Source: UBA2965 sp036526135 (GTDB lineage Bacteria; Pseudomonadota; Gammaproteobacteria; Pseudomonadales; Azotimanducaceae). Taken from it: a stretch of DNA of 64,000 bases. Below are positions 24,790 to 33,481 of this stretch, in pieces. The notes beneath the pieces are model-generated. The model was not told where the DNA came from and searched no databases. It saw only the letters and a list, made by a program, of their open reading frames with translations. The stretch is from contig DATCZA010000046.1 in assembly GCA_036526135.1 (NCBI GenBank), forward strand, positions 1 through 64,000, read 5' to 3'. Each line of letters starts with the position of its first letter. The first letter of the stretch is position 1. Position numbers and translations under genes: made by a program.

Positions 24790-25581
24790 TCAGTGCAGCA
24801 GCTCCGGGCCGGACCCCAGCCCGTCGAGCAACCGTCGAGCCGCGGCGGCCAAGCGGGGATCGCCGTCCCCAGCAAGAGCCAACGCGCGCTCCAGATCGGC
24901 ACGTGCCGGTCCCCTGGCGCCTAGCCGCAACCACAGCTCACCGCGTTCGAGAAGCAGATGCGCGCTCTCCCCCGCGGCCGCTAGCTGCAGATCCACCATG
25001 TCGAGGCTGCGATGCCACTCCCCCGCTTGGGCGTAGCGGTACTTGATGTTGTTGAGCATACGCAGCAGGACGGCCGCCGCGGTGGCCGAAGGAAAGAGAT
25101 CGCCCCCCGCGCCCGGGTTCCCTCGCGCCTGGCCGAGACCGGCAACGCATTCGTCCTCGGAGGTCTGCGTCATCCGGAACGGATCTACCAGACTTTCTCC
25201 CACCCGAACCAGAAAGTGCCCGGGAAAGTTGACGCCGACGGCCATGCGGCCGCTGGCGCGCGCCACCTCGATCAGCAGGACGCCCAGGGCGATGGGTATG
25301 CCCCGCCGGGTGTCGAGCAGACGGTCCAGCCGGCTGTTGTCGAGCGCGTCGTAATTCGCGGCATTGCCGACGAATCCAAGCTCCCGGAGGTAATCCCAGG
25401 GTGTCTGCGTTTCCGGACAGGCCGCTGCAAGCTCGGCAATGCGCCCACGCAGGGTGTCCGCATCCAGAGACGGCTCCAGAGCGCGATTGACGAGCACGGC
25501 CGCTTCGAGCTCGTCGGCTTCAGGGTCCGAGGCAAACGCTCTGACCGCTTGAATCAGTTCCTGCTCTGCGAGGCCGGCCAA
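24790..25581 (-). CDS. SirB1 family transglutaminase-fold protein
   Basis: A 263-residue cytoplasmic protein. Residues about 50-170 form the transglutaminase-like core of the SirB1 family (YLRELGFVGNAANYDALDNS, RRGIPIALGVLLIEVA, VNFPGHFLVRV). The His in FPGHFLVR and the Asp in VDPFR are the conserved pair; the usual nucleophilic Cys is not visible, as in other SirB1 proteins. Residues 175-255 form a tetratricopeptide-like region (LLRMLNNIKYRYAQAGEW). The function is unknown. The start directly abuts the stop of prfC, so it is translated from the same message. Confidence 0.85.
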   Translation of the reverse strand: MAGLAEQELIQAVRAFASDPEADELEAAVLVNRALEPSLDADTLRGRIAELAAACPETQTPWDYLRELGFVGNAANYDALDNSRLDRLLDTRRGIPIALGVLLIEVARASGRMAVGVNFPGHFLVRVGESLVDPFRMTQTSEDECVAGLGQARGNPGAGGDLFPSATAAAVLLRMLNNIKYRYAQAGEWHRSLDMVDLQLAAAGESAHLLLERGELWLRLGARGPARADLERALALAGDGDPRLAAAARRLLDGLGSGPELLH

Positions 25582-27177
25582 TCAATGCTCCCGGGTCTTG
25601 AGAAAGCGGATCTCGGGCCAGCGCTCCTCCACCAGCTGCAGGTTCGCCCGGGTCGGAGCAAGGTAAGCAAGGTGTCCTCCGCCATCCACGGCCAGCTGAT
25701 CGCGGTGCTTGCGCGTGAAGTCTTCGAGCTTTTTCTTGTCGTCCGAGACCACCCAGCGCGCAGCAAAGATGTTGGTCGAATCGTAGACACAGTCGGCCCC
25801 GTACTCTTCGCGCAGACGGAACGCCACCACGTCGAACTGCAGCATGCCCACCGCACCAACGATGAGCTCGTTGCGGATCAAGGGCTTGAAAACCTGACTG
25901 GCTCCCTCCTCCGACAGCTCGTCCAGCCCCCGCTCCAGCTGTTTGCTCCTGAGCGGATCCTTTACCCGCACCCGTCGGAACAGCTCGGGCGCAAAGTTCG
26001 GGATCCCGGTGAACTTGATCACCTCACCCTGGGTGAAGGAATCGCCGATCTGAATGGTGCCGTGATTGTGAAGCCCGATGATGTCGCCAGGAAACGCCTC
26101 CACCGTCTGGGCCCGGTCACCGGCGAGAAAGGTCACCGCATCGGCAACCTTGACGTCCTTTCCGAGCCGCACGTGGCGCATCCGCATGCCCTGGGCATAA
26201 CGGCCCGAGCACACCCGGAGGAAGGCGATGCGATCGCGGTGCTTCGGGTCCATGTTCGCCTGGATCTTGAACACGAACCCGCTGAACTGTTCCTCCCCCG
26301 GCTTCACGTCGCGGGCGTCGGCGTGTCGGGCCTGGGGGGGCGGGGCGTACGTGACGAACCCGTCGAGCATCTCTTTGACTCCGAAGTTGCCGAGCGCGGT
26401 CCCGAAGTAGACGGGCGACAGCGTCGCGCCGAGATAGTCGTCGACGTCGAACGCGTGGCTGGCCCCGCGTACCAGCTCGATCTCTTCGACCACATCATCG
26501 TGGTCCGAACCCAGCAGCTCGCGCGCGGCGTTGCTCTCCAGGCCCTTGATCCGCGGGTAGTCGAAAATGTGATGGCCGTGCCCCTGAACGAAGCAGACGA
26601 TCTCATCGGCGTACAGATCGTAGATGCCCTTGAACTGACGGCCCATGCCGATCGGCCAGGTCATGGGCGCACACTGAATCTGCAGGATGTCCTCTATCTC
26701 GTCCATCACCTCCACCGGGTCCCGGATCTCCCGGTCGAGTTTGTTGATGAACGTGAGAATCGGCGTATCGCGCAGCCGGCAGACTTCCATGAGCTTGATC
26801 GTGCGCGGCTCGACGCCCTTGGAGCCGTCGATGACCATGATGGCGGAATCGACCGCGGTGAGCGTTCGATAGGTATCTTCGGAGAAGTCCTCGTGCCCCG
26901 GGGTATCGAGCAGGTTCACCACCCGGTCCCGATAGGGAAACTGCATCACCGAGGTGGTGACGGAAATCCCCCGCTGCTGTTCCATGGCCATCCAGTCGGA
27001 GGTCGCATGGCGGTCCGACTTGCGCGCTTTCACCGTGCCGGCGAGCTGGATGGCGTTGCCGAACAGGAGCAGCTTCTCGGTGATCGTGGTCTTGCCGGCA
27101 TCCGGATGAGAGATGATCGCAAAGGTGCGTCGATCGCTCCCCCCCGCGAGCGCGGCGGTCCGGGCCGTTGCCACCAT
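25582..27177 (-). CDS. prfC: Peptide chain release factor 3
   Basis: A 531-residue translational GTPase that recycles class I release factors from the ribosome. Motifs are ISHPDAGKTTITEKLLL (G1, near 23-39), the DRHATSDWMAMEQQRGIS switch region, DTPGHEDFS (G3, near 92-100) and FINKLDR (G4, near 143-149). Domains II and III follow to the C-terminus (LEDFTRKHRDQLAVDG). Length is normal. The start is preceded by GAGGAG eight bases upstream. Confidence 0.97.
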   Translation of the reverse strand: MVATARTAALAGGSDRRTFAIISHPDAGKTTITEKLLLFGNAIQLAGTVKARKSDRHATSDWMAMEQQRGISVTTSVMQFPYRDRVVNLLDTPGHEDFSEDTYRTLTAVDSAIMVIDGSKGVEPRTIKLMEVCRLRDTPILTFINKLDREIRDPVEVMDEIEDILQIQCAPMTWPIGMGRQFKGIYDLYADEIVCFVQGHGHHIFDYPRIKGLESNAARELLGSDHDDVVEEIELVRGASHAFDVDDYLGATLSPVYFGTALGNFGVKEMLDGFVTYAPPPQARHADARDVKPGEEQFSGFVFKIQANMDPKHRDRIAFLRVCSGRYAQGMRMRHVRLGKDVKVADAVTFLAGDRAQTVEAFPGDIIGLHNHGTIQIGDSFTQGEVIKFTGIPNFAPELFRRVRVKDPLRSKQLERGLDELSEEGASQVFKPLIRNELIVGAVGMLQFDVVAFRLREEYGADCVYDSTNIFAARWVVSDDKKKLEDFTRKHRDQLAVDGGGHLAYLAPTRANLQLVEERWPEIRFLKTREH

Positions 27178-27240
27178 GATAAAGACTCCTCAGCGACCGA
27201 CTTTTCCGAAGCCGGACGGCCCCGCCGGAAAACGGCGCGG

Positions 27241-27246
27241 ATTATA
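27241..27246 (-). promoter_or_regulatory. Perfect -10 hexamer for prfC
   Basis: The reverse strand reads TATAAT, 63 bases upstream of the prfC start and overlapping the rimI stop codon. The best -35-like element, TTGATG, is 21 bases further upstream, which is too far for an ideal promoter, so the call is tentative. Confidence 0.3.
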
Positions 27247-27736
27247 GCGGGTCGCTGCGGAAATGAGCATCAAGATCCAACGCGAGTACCCGGGCGTCCT
27301 CATGACCCACCTGGGCCGGATAGTAATTCTTGCGAATTCCGATTTCCCGGAACCCGAGCGACTCGTACAGTCCGGCGGCCACCAGATTAGAGGGCCGGAC
27401 CTCGAGGAACATGGCCGACGCGCCCCGCGCCCGGGCCCGCCCCACGACGTGCACCGCTAGAGCACGGCCGTAACCCCGTCCCTGAAGGTCCCTGCGAACA
27501 CACAGATTGAGCAGATGCGACTCGCCGGCCCCCACGGACACCACGGCGTGCGCCACCGGAGCGTCGCCGAGGCAGCCGACCCAGCATTCGTGCCGAGCCT
27601 TCAGACAATCCAGAAAGACCCCGCGCGTCCACGGAAACGCGTAGCTTAAAAACTCGGCTTCCAGAACGGCATCGAGATCCGCCGTCTCCATGGGCCGAAG
27701 GTTGATCAGCGCCCGAGATTCCGGATCCTGGTCCAT
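27242..27736 (-). CDS. rimI: Ribosomal protein S18-alanine N-acetyltransferase RimI
   Basis: A 164-residue GNAT enzyme that acetylates the N-terminal alanine of ribosomal protein S18. LLNLCVRRDLQGRGYGRALA near residues 75-94 is the acetyl-CoA binding motif (RxxGxG/A), and ASAMFLEVRPSN with GLYESLGFREIGIRKNYY are the typical C-terminal blocks, ending in the tyrosines that shape the peptide site. It overlaps the upstream holD-like gene by 31 bases; the holD-rimI pair is conserved in E. coli. Confidence 0.92.
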   Translation of the reverse strand: MDQDPESRALINLRPMETADLDAVLEAEFLSYAFPWTRGVFLDCLKARHECWVGCLGDAPVAHAVVSVGAGESHLLNLCVRRDLQGRGYGRALAVHVVGRARARGASAMFLEVRPSNLVAAGLYESLGFREIGIRKNYYPAQVGHEDARVLALDLDAHFRSDPL

Positions 27737-28362
27737 AGGCCTCGTTTGGCGTCAGTGTCGAACTCGGCTAAGTTCGGCAGCACGACCAGCGTCCCGGAGC
27801 TCGCCCGCTCCGGAAGGTGATCGACCAGCGCTTCGTTTACGAAAATCACCGAAGCCTCGGCGTCCGCCAGCTGCTTGTCCGCAAATGCCTTGAAGGCCCG
27901 CCAGCCGTCCGAAGGATCGCCCGGCTCCCGCCAGCCGAATGAGATTCGCTTTGGATCCGAGCCCCAGCTGCCGGTCGCGGCAGCGAGGAGGTCGCGGCCG
28001 AGCCTGCCGGCTTGGGTCCATTCCCGGCCGTAAGCCAGCAGCAAAGCGCCGGGGCGCGTCAGACAGGTGACCGCGATTTCCGTCGCGACATCCGCTTCCG
28101 GATGTTCCAAGGGTCTCCGGCGCGGGACCGGCATCTTCGCCTGCTGGGCCGCCGAAGGCGCCGAGTCGTTCAGCCTGGCAACGTCGGGGCCCTTCTCCGG
28201 CGCCTTCGTCTCGGCCGGCGGCACGGGCTCGGGCACGACGATGGTCTGCGACTGCGGGACCTCGACGACCCCGGCCGCGTTACCCCTGATAACCCAGACG
28301 TCTATGCCCATGTCCGCGAGCATCCCCCGACGCCGCGCATCCAGACGAACGGCTTCAGTCAT
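27706..28362 (-). CDS. holD: DNA polymerase III psi subunit-like protein (HolD)
   Basis: A 218-residue protein. The first 25 residues (RRRGMLADMGIDVWVIRG) match the conserved N-terminal helix of psi that binds the clamp loader. A Pro-rich, low-complexity linker covers about 40-85 (PEPVPPAETKAPEKGPDVAR). Residues 95-218 form an alpha/beta domain (CLTRPGALLLAYGREW, ASVIFVNEALVDHLPE) corresponding to the chi-binding part. It is longer than E. coli psi (about 137 residues) because of the linker and insertions. The position upstream of rimI supports the assignment; sequence similarity outside the N-terminus is weak. Confidence 0.65.
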   Translation of the reverse strand: MTEAVRLDARRRGMLADMGIDVWVIRGNAAGVVEVPQSQTIVVPEPVPPAETKAPEKGPDVARLNDSAPSAAQQAKMPVPRRRPLEHPEADVATEIAVTCLTRPGALLLAYGREWTQAGRLGRDLLAAATGSWGSDPKRISFGWREPGDPSDGWRAFKAFADKQLADAEASVIFVNEALVDHLPERASSGTLVVLPNLAEFDTDAKRGLWTRIRNLGR

Positions 28363-28471
28363 GCCCGCACCCGTTCAGAACTTTGGTATACATGCCGCGA
28401 TTGCCGGTAACCCTGCCTCTGCGGTCATTGTACACTCTAGCTTCCGAGCTCACGCACCGTGATGGTTCCCA

Positions 28472-29557
28472 ATGAAGTATCTGACAGACGACGTACGCAT
28501 CATCGGCATGGAAGAGGTCACCGCGCCGGAAACCCTCCTTTCCGAGCTGCCGATCACCGATTCCGTTTCGCGACTGGTCTTCTCCAACCGCAAGCAGATC
28601 AGCGAGATTCTCCACGGCAGCGACCCCCGATTGCTGGTGGTCGTCGGGCCCTGCTCGATTCATGACCCGGAAGCTGCCCTGGACTATGCAAAGCGGCTGG
28701 CCCCGGTGGCGAAAGACCTCTCCGACCGTCTTCACGTCATCATGCGGGTCTACTTCGAAAAACCGCGCACGACCGTGGGGTGGAAGGGCCTGATCAACGA
28801 CCCCCATCTCGACAACTCCTTCGACATCAACAATGGTCTGAGGATCGCCAGGGGCGTGCTCAGAGACATAGCCGAATGCGGACTGGGCGCGGGCACGGAG
28901 TACCTGGATCCGATCACGCCGCAGTATGTCGGCGACCTGGTAGCCTGGGGCGCTATCGGAGCCCGCACCACCGAGAGCCAGATTCACCGCCAGCTCGCTT
29001 CCGGGCTGTCCTGCCCCGTGGGTTTCAAGAACAGCACCGACGGCTCCATCCAGGTCGCCGTGGACGCCATCAAGTCGGCCGCCAATTCCCACATATTTCT
29101 CTCCGTCACCAAGTCCGGGCACTCGGCCATCTTTTCCACGGCCGGCAACGACGATTGCCATCTCATTCTTCGAGGCGGGGGCGGCAAGCCGAACTACGAC
29201 AACCCTTCGGTCCACTATGCCAGCCGTCTGCTCGAGCAGGCGGGGCTAACGAGCCGCCTGATGATCGACATGAGCCACGCCAACAGCGGCAAGGATCACA
29301 ACCAGCAGATCCGGGTCTGCCAAGATATCTGCAAGCAGGTCCGCGAAGGCGAGTCACGGATTTTCGGCGTGATGATCGAGAGCAACCTGGTCCCGGGCAA
29401 CCAGAAGATCGGCCCACGTGAATCCATGACGTACGGCCAGAGCGTCACTGATGCGTGTATCGGGTGGGAGGACACAGTCACCTGCCTGACCGCGCTGGCC
29501 GACGCGGGCGGGGCGCGGATGGAAGGCTCGGCCGCTGCAGCGGCAGGATCGGGCTAG
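28472..29557 (+). CDS. aroG: 3-deoxy-7-phosphoheptulonate (DAHP) synthase, class I
   Basis: A 361-residue enzyme that condenses phosphoenolpyruvate with erythrose 4-phosphate, the first step of aromatic amino acid synthesis. GPCSIHDPEAALDYAKRL near 59-76, FEKPRTTVGWKGLINDP near 91-107, FKNSTDGS, the RGGGGKPNYD loop (near 233) and DMSHANSGKDH are the catalytic and metal-binding blocks. The N-terminal extension that binds feedback inhibitors is present. Which amino acid regulates it cannot be told. The stop overlaps the convergent phhB stop by four bases. Confidence 0.95.
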   Translation: MKYLTDDVRIIGMEEVTAPETLLSELPITDSVSRLVFSNRKQISEILHGSDPRLLVVVGPCSIHDPEAALDYAKRLAPVAKDLSDRLHVIMRVYFEKPRTTVGWKGLINDPHLDNSFDINNGLRIARGVLRDIAECGLGAGTEYLDPITPQYVGDLVAWGAIGARTTESQIHRQLASGLSCPVGFKNSTDGSIQVAVDAIKSAANSHIFLSVTKSGHSAIFSTAGNDDCHLILRGGGGKPNYDNPSVHYASRLLEQAGLTSRLMIDMSHANSGKDHNQQIRVCQDICKQVREGESRIFGVMIESNLVPGNQKIGPRESMTYGQSVTDACIGWEDTVTCLTALADAGGARMEGSAAAAAGSG

Positions 29558-29925
29558 TCCGAAGCCGCCTTGGCAGCCAGCTCGTCGCATCGGGCCGCGA
29601 GAACGAAGTCGTTCATGTGCAGGCCGCCGATGGCGTGCGTCCACCAGCTGACCTGCAGCCGGCCCCACTCCACCACCAGCTGCGGATGGTGATCCTCACT
29701 GTCGGCCATCTCGCCGATGGTGTTCGCAAGCCCCAGCGCCGCGGCGAAGTCGGCGGTTTGATAGGTCCGGCTGAGCCTGGGTACCTCGTCCACCACGTCG
29801 ACCCGCCAGCCGGTGAGCTCGGCCAGCATAGCCTCCCGCGCATCCGGCGCCACTGCCGGCGAATCGCCCCGACAAGGCTCGCACCGCATCTCAGCCAGCC
29901 GCTTTGCGTCCCCACCATGCGCCAT
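29554..29925 (-). CDS. phhB: 4a-hydroxytetrahydrobiopterin dehydratase
   Basis: A 123-residue pterin-4a-carbinolamine dehydratase. EDHHPQL (near 78-84) supplies the two catalytic histidines, and WWTHAIGGLHMNDFVLAARC is the conserved C-terminal part. It recycles pterin cofactors and may assist phenylalanine hydroxylase, which is not in this window. The start at 29925 keeps the LAEMRCEPCRGD stretch seen in relatives; it overlaps msrQ by 35 bases, and an internal ATG at 29889 would avoid the overlap. Confidence 0.9.
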   Translation of the reverse strand: MAHGGDAKRLAEMRCEPCRGDSPAVAPDAREAMLAELTGWRVDVVDEVPRLSRTYQTADFAAALGLANTIGEMADSEDHHPQLVVEWGRLQVSWWTHAIGGLHMNDFVLAARCDELAAKAASD

Positions 29926-30490
29926 GTCTGATCCTCTCTACCATCAATAGACTCAATAGTACGCCGTATGCCGCAACTTCGCCGTACCCGTCCTTGGTGA
30001 GCCAGACCAGATGGAGCAGCCCGAGGAACACGGCCGGGTAGACCAGCCGGTGCAGGCTGCGCCAGCGGCGACCCAGGCGGCGCTGCCAGCCGCGGGTCGA
30101 CGTGACAGCCAGTGGCAACAGCAGCCCGAACCCGATGAGCCCGGCCGTGATGTAGGCTCGATCAGAGAAGTCCTCGAGCACCAGACGCCAGTCGAACTCG
30201 GCAAGCAGCGCGACGTAGGCAAGCAGGTGCAAAGCCAGGTAGGTGAAGCTGAACAGACCGATCATCCGGCGATAACCGAGCAGCTCCGCCCACCCGGTCA
30301 GGCGCCGTAAGGGCGTGACCGCCAGTGTGAGAAGAAGCAGGCGCAAGCCCCACTCGCCGAGAAAGAGCACCACAGCCTCTCCCGGATCTGCCCCAAGCAC
30401 GCTCCCGGGCTGATTCAGCTCGCCGGCGATCGCGTAACCCAGCCACGCGAGCGGCAGGCACAGGGCCGTAAACAGCAGGCGTCTGCGCAC
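29891..30490 (-). CDS. msrQ: Haem-binding membrane subunit MsrQ
   Basis: A 199-residue inner-membrane protein of the ferric reductase-like superfamily that passes electrons from the quinone pool to MsrP. It has about six helices, with histidines in LALHLLAYVALL (near 94-105) and LHRLVYPAVFLGLLHLVWL (near 145-163) that would bind b-type haem. The GTG at 30490, four bases after the msrP stop, gives the normal N-terminus VRRRLLFTALCLPLAWLGY; longer frames only add antisense-like sequence. msrP-msrQ form one unit. Confidence 0.93.
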   Translation of the reverse strand: MRRRLLFTALCLPLAWLGYAIAGELNQPGSVLGADPGEAVVLFLGEWGLRLLLLTLAVTPLRRLTGWAELLGYRRMIGLFSFTYLALHLLAYVALLAEFDWRLVLEDFSDRAYITAGLIGFGLLLPLAVTSTRGWQRRLGRRWRSLHRLVYPAVFLGLLHLVWLTKDGYGEVAAYGVLLSLLMVERIRHGAWWGRKAAG

Positions 30491-30494
30491 GGGC

Positions 30495-31421
30495 TCAGTA
30501 ATAGCGGGTGAGATCCATCCCCGCATACAGACCCGCCACCTCATCGGCATAGCCGTTGAAGGGCAACGTCGGCATCCGGTTCTGCGAGAACAGGGAGCTC
30601 GGCAGCCGTCGTTCCGATGCCTGGCTCCAGCGCGGGTGGTCAACCGCCGGATTGACGTTGGCGTAGAAGCCGTATTCCTGCGGCTGAAGCAATTTCCAGG
30701 TGTTCTCAGGCTCACGCTCGGTGAAGCGAATGGAGACGATGGACTTTATGCTCTTGAAGCCGTACTTCCACGGCACGACGAGGCGCCACGGCGCCCCGTT
30801 CTGGTTCGGCAGCGGCTTGCCGTAGAGGCCAACGGCCATGATCGTGAGGGGGTGATTGGCCTCGTCCAGCCGCAAGCCCTCCACGTACGGCCAGTCGATG
30901 CTGCTGAACGGCGAGCGCTGGCCACGCATCTCGCTGGGGCGGTACAGCGTCTTGAACTCGACGTACTTCGCGCTGCCGAGGGGCTCAAGGCGGTCGAGAA
31001 TGGACTTGAGAGGAATGCCAAGCCATGGAACGACCATCGACCAGGCTTCAACGCAGCGAAACCGATAGATGCGTTCCTCCGGCGCCAGCCCTTTGAGAAG
31101 ATCATCCAGATCGTAGGTGCCCGGTTTGCCCACCGCCCCCGAAACTTCCACTGACCAGGGCGATGTGGTCAGCGCGTGGGCGTGCTTCTTGGGGTCTTCC
31201 TTTCCGGTGCCAAACTCATAGAAGTTGTTGTAGCTGGTAACGATATCTTCGGGCGTCGGCTCGAGGTCGTTCCCGCTCGAGTCTCCAGCGTTCGCACTCC
31301 AGGGCGCCGCCAGCATGGCCGCCCCCGCACCGAGCGCTTTGGCAAACTTGCGCCGGTTCAGATAGACCTGCTCAGGTGTGATCTCCGAGGGTCGGACGTC
31401 GTCGGGTCTGCGGATCAGCAC
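30495..31421 (-). CDS. msrP: Protein-methionine-sulfoxide reductase catalytic subunit MsrP
   Basis: A 308-residue periplasmic molybdoenzyme that repairs oxidised methionines in envelope proteins. A Tat signal with NRRKFAKALGAGAAML occupies residues about 22-37. The molybdenum-ligand Cys is in YRFRCVEAWSMVVPWLG near residue 123. Further family blocks are PYVEGLRLDEANHPL, VPWKYGFKSIKSI and EYGFYANVNPAVDHPRWSQA. It is followed by msrQ and lies downstream of pssA, the order also found in Pseudomonas. It needs molybdopterin, which ties in with moaB. Confidence 0.95.
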   Translation of the reverse strand: MLIRRPDDVRPSEITPEQVYLNRRKFAKALGAGAAMLAAPWSANAGDSSGNDLEPTPEDIVTSYNNFYEFGTGKEDPKKHAHALTTSPWSVEVSGAVGKPGTYDLDDLLKGLAPEERIYRFRCVEAWSMVVPWLGIPLKSILDRLEPLGSAKYVEFKTLYRPSEMRGQRSPFSSIDWPYVEGLRLDEANHPLTIMAVGLYGKPLPNQNGAPWRLVVPWKYGFKSIKSIVSIRFTEREPENTWKLLQPQEYGFYANVNPAVDHPRWSQASERRLPSSLFSQNRMPTLPFNGYADEVAGLYAGMDLTRYY

Positions 31422-31490
31422 GTCATTTCCAGAACAGCCAGATTCCCAACGTTAGACCCCACCGGACGTCCCGGTTCCCGGCAACCGTTC

Positions 31491-32330
31491 TCAGCCTTTC
31501 GACCCGCGGCGGGTCAGCCGACCCCAGGCCCACTGCCCAGGACCCGAAAGGGCATAGAGCGAGAAGAGGAACAGCAAGACCAGCGGCGGGTCCGCGAGGG
31601 TGACGGCGAATATCAGCGCAACCAGCACCATGGTGACAAACGGCACCCGGCCTTTCATGTTCAACGCCTTCGGCGAGTAGTAGGTGAAATTCGAAACCAT
31701 CAGCAGTCCCAAAACCACCGTGATGGCTCCCATGCCGGCTGCCGCCGCGCGGCCCGGATCACCTCCGATGTTGTCGCTCCAGGCCCATACCGAGCAGGCG
31801 ATGATGGCCGCAGCAGATGGGCTGGCCAGGCCGGTAAAGGAACTGACGTCGCTCTTTACGTTGAAACGCGCCAGGCGCAGCGCGGCACACGCCATGTACA
31901 CGAACGTCACCACCCAGCCGATGCGGCCCAGCGCGTCTCCGAGCCCCCATGAGAACGCCACCAGCGCCGGCGCCACGCCGAAAGCCACCATGTCGGAAAG
32001 GCTGTCGTACTCGGCGCCGAACTGACTCTCCGTACGGGTACGTCGGGCTACCCGGCCGTCGGCTGTATCCAGCGCCATGGCGGCAAATATGGCGAGGGCG
32101 GCTGCAGTGAGATGTTCATTCATCCCCGCCACGATGGCGTAGAACCCGGCAAAGAGAGCGCCGGTGGTGATTAGATTCGGCAGCAGGTAGATACCGCGCA
32201 TCCTGTTGGCAGAGGCGGCCCCGGAGCCCGACCCTGCTTCCTCCTCCACGCAGTGAAGCGGCGGGCGCTCCTGATTACCTTCGCTATCGCTCAAATTACC
32301 CCCTTCCGGGCGGGCAGCGTTTGCCGACAA
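31491..32330 (-). CDS. pssA: CDP-diacylglycerol-serine O-phosphatidyltransferase
   Basis: A 279-residue membrane enzyme making phosphatidylserine, the precursor of phosphatidylethanolamine. The CDP-alcohol phosphotransferase signature DTADGRVARR, followed by FGAEYDSLSD (near 88-112), gives the full D-x2-D-G-x2-A-R-x8-G-x3-D-x3-D pattern. About eight helices follow. The first 45 residues are hydrophilic and probably cytoplasmic. It begins 48 bases after ilvC, as in Pseudomonas, and is likely cotranscribed with the ilv genes. Confidence 0.93.
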   Translation of the reverse strand: MSANAARPEGGNLSDSEGNQERPPLHCVEEEAGSGSGAASANRMRGIYLLPNLITTGALFAGFYAIVAGMNEHLTAAALAIFAAMALDTADGRVARRTRTESQFGAEYDSLSDMVAFGVAPALVAFSWGLGDALGRIGWVVTFVYMACAALRLARFNVKSDVSSFTGLASPSAAAIIACSVWAWSDNIGGDPGRAAAAGMGAITVVLGLLMVSNFTYYSPKALNMKGRVPFVTMVLVALIFAVTLADPPLVLLFLFSLYALSGPGQWAWGRLTRRGSKG

Positions 32331-32378
32331 TCCCGTGGCGAGCGCTGCGCTTGGAGCACCGCGTCGTTGCAGCGCAGG

Positions 32379-33398
32379 TCAGTTTTTATCCTTGTCCACC
32401 AGACGATTCTCCTGGATCCAGGGCATCATTGCACGCAGCCGCTCACCCACCTGCTCGATCTCGTGGGCCTGGCTGATACGCCGCATGGCCTTGATGCGGG
32501 GCGCTCCCGCCTGGTTTTCCGCCACGAACTCCTGAGCGAATCTGCCCGTCTGGATCTCCTCGAGAATCCTGCGCATCTCCTGCTTCGTTTCCTCGTTGAC
32601 CAACCGCGGACCACGGGTCAGGCCGCCGTACTCGGCCGTGTTGGACACGGTGTACCACATGTTGGTGATACCGCCTTCGTAGAAGAAATCGACGATGAGC
32701 TTCAGCTCGTGGAGGCATTCGAAATAGGCCATCTCGGGTGCGTAGCCGGCCTCCACCAGGGTTTCGAAACCGGCCTGGACCAGGGCCGCAGCGCCTCCGC
32801 AGAGCACGGCCTGCTCGCCAAAGAGGTCGGTCTCCGTTTCTTCCTGAAACGTGGTCTCGATGATTCCAGCACGCCCGCCGCCGTTGGCTGACGCGTAGGA
32901 CAACGCCGTGTTCTTGGCCTGGCCGCTCGCGTCTTGGAAAATCGCGATGAGGCTCGGCACCCCGCCGCCCTCGACGTAAGTGGAGCGCACCGTGTGGCCG
33001 GGTCCTTTCGGCGCGATCATGATGACGTCGAGATCGGCGCGCGGCTCGATGAGCTCGAAGTGAATGTTGAAGCCGTGGGCGAAAGCCAGAGTGGCGCCTT
33101 GCTTGACGTTGGGCGCGATCTGGTCCCGGTAGATCTGCGGCTGGTGCTCGTCGGGCGTGAGTATCATGATCAGGTCGGCGTCCTTGGCGGCGTCGGCCAC
33201 GTCCGCCACCTGAAATCCCGCGTTGGTCGCCTTGCGCGCAGACCCCGAATCGCTGCGCAGGCCAATGGTCACGTTGGCAACCCCCGAGTCGCGCAGATTG
33301 TTGGCATGAGCGTGGCCCTGGGAGCCGTAGCCCACCACCAGGACGTTCATCTTCTGGACGATCGACAGATCCGCGTCCTTGTCGTAGTAAACCTGCAT
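32379..33398 (-). CDS. ilvC: Ketol-acid reductoisomerase
   Basis: A 339-residue class I enzyme that converts acetolactate or acetohydroxybutyrate to the dihydroxy acids of valine and isoleucine synthesis, using NADPH and magnesium. The nucleotide motif is VVGYGSQGHAHANNLRDSG near 20-38, and magnesium and substrate residues lie in EVVTETTFQEETETDLFGEQ-type sequence near 185-200. The start MQVYYDKDADLSIV was chosen over longer frames; the upstream GGGGGAA element supports it. An 83-base gap separates it from ilvH. Confidence 0.97.
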   Translation of the reverse strand: MQVYYDKDADLSIVQKMNVLVVGYGSQGHAHANNLRDSGVANVTIGLRSDSGSARKATNAGFQVADVADAAKDADLIMILTPDEHQPQIYRDQIAPNVKQGATLAFAHGFNIHFELIEPRADLDVIMIAPKGPGHTVRSTYVEGGGVPSLIAIFQDASGQAKNTALSYASANGGGRAGIIETTFQEETETDLFGEQAVLCGGAAALVQAGFETLVEAGYAPEMAYFECLHELKLIVDFFYEGGITNMWYTVSNTAEYGGLTRGPRLVNEETKQEMRRILEEIQTGRFAQEFVAENQAGAPRIKAMRRISQAHEIEQVGERLRAMMPWIQENRLVDKDKN

Positions 33399-33481
33399 GT
33401 CGCTTCCCCCTTTTCCAGATCCGGATTGCAAATTCTTGTCCGCCACGAACATCAGCGATCCGCAGACGTTCATGGCCCGCC

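Noticed and set aside
25012..27390. Open frame of nearly 800 codons on the plus strand
   Set aside because: It runs antisense to the SirB1-type gene and prfC, both of which have clear motifs; it arises from GC-rich codon bias.
29554..31421. Possible link of phhB to phenylalanine hydroxylase
   Set aside because: No phhA gene is present; phhB simply follows msrQ, so no pathway unit can be claimed.
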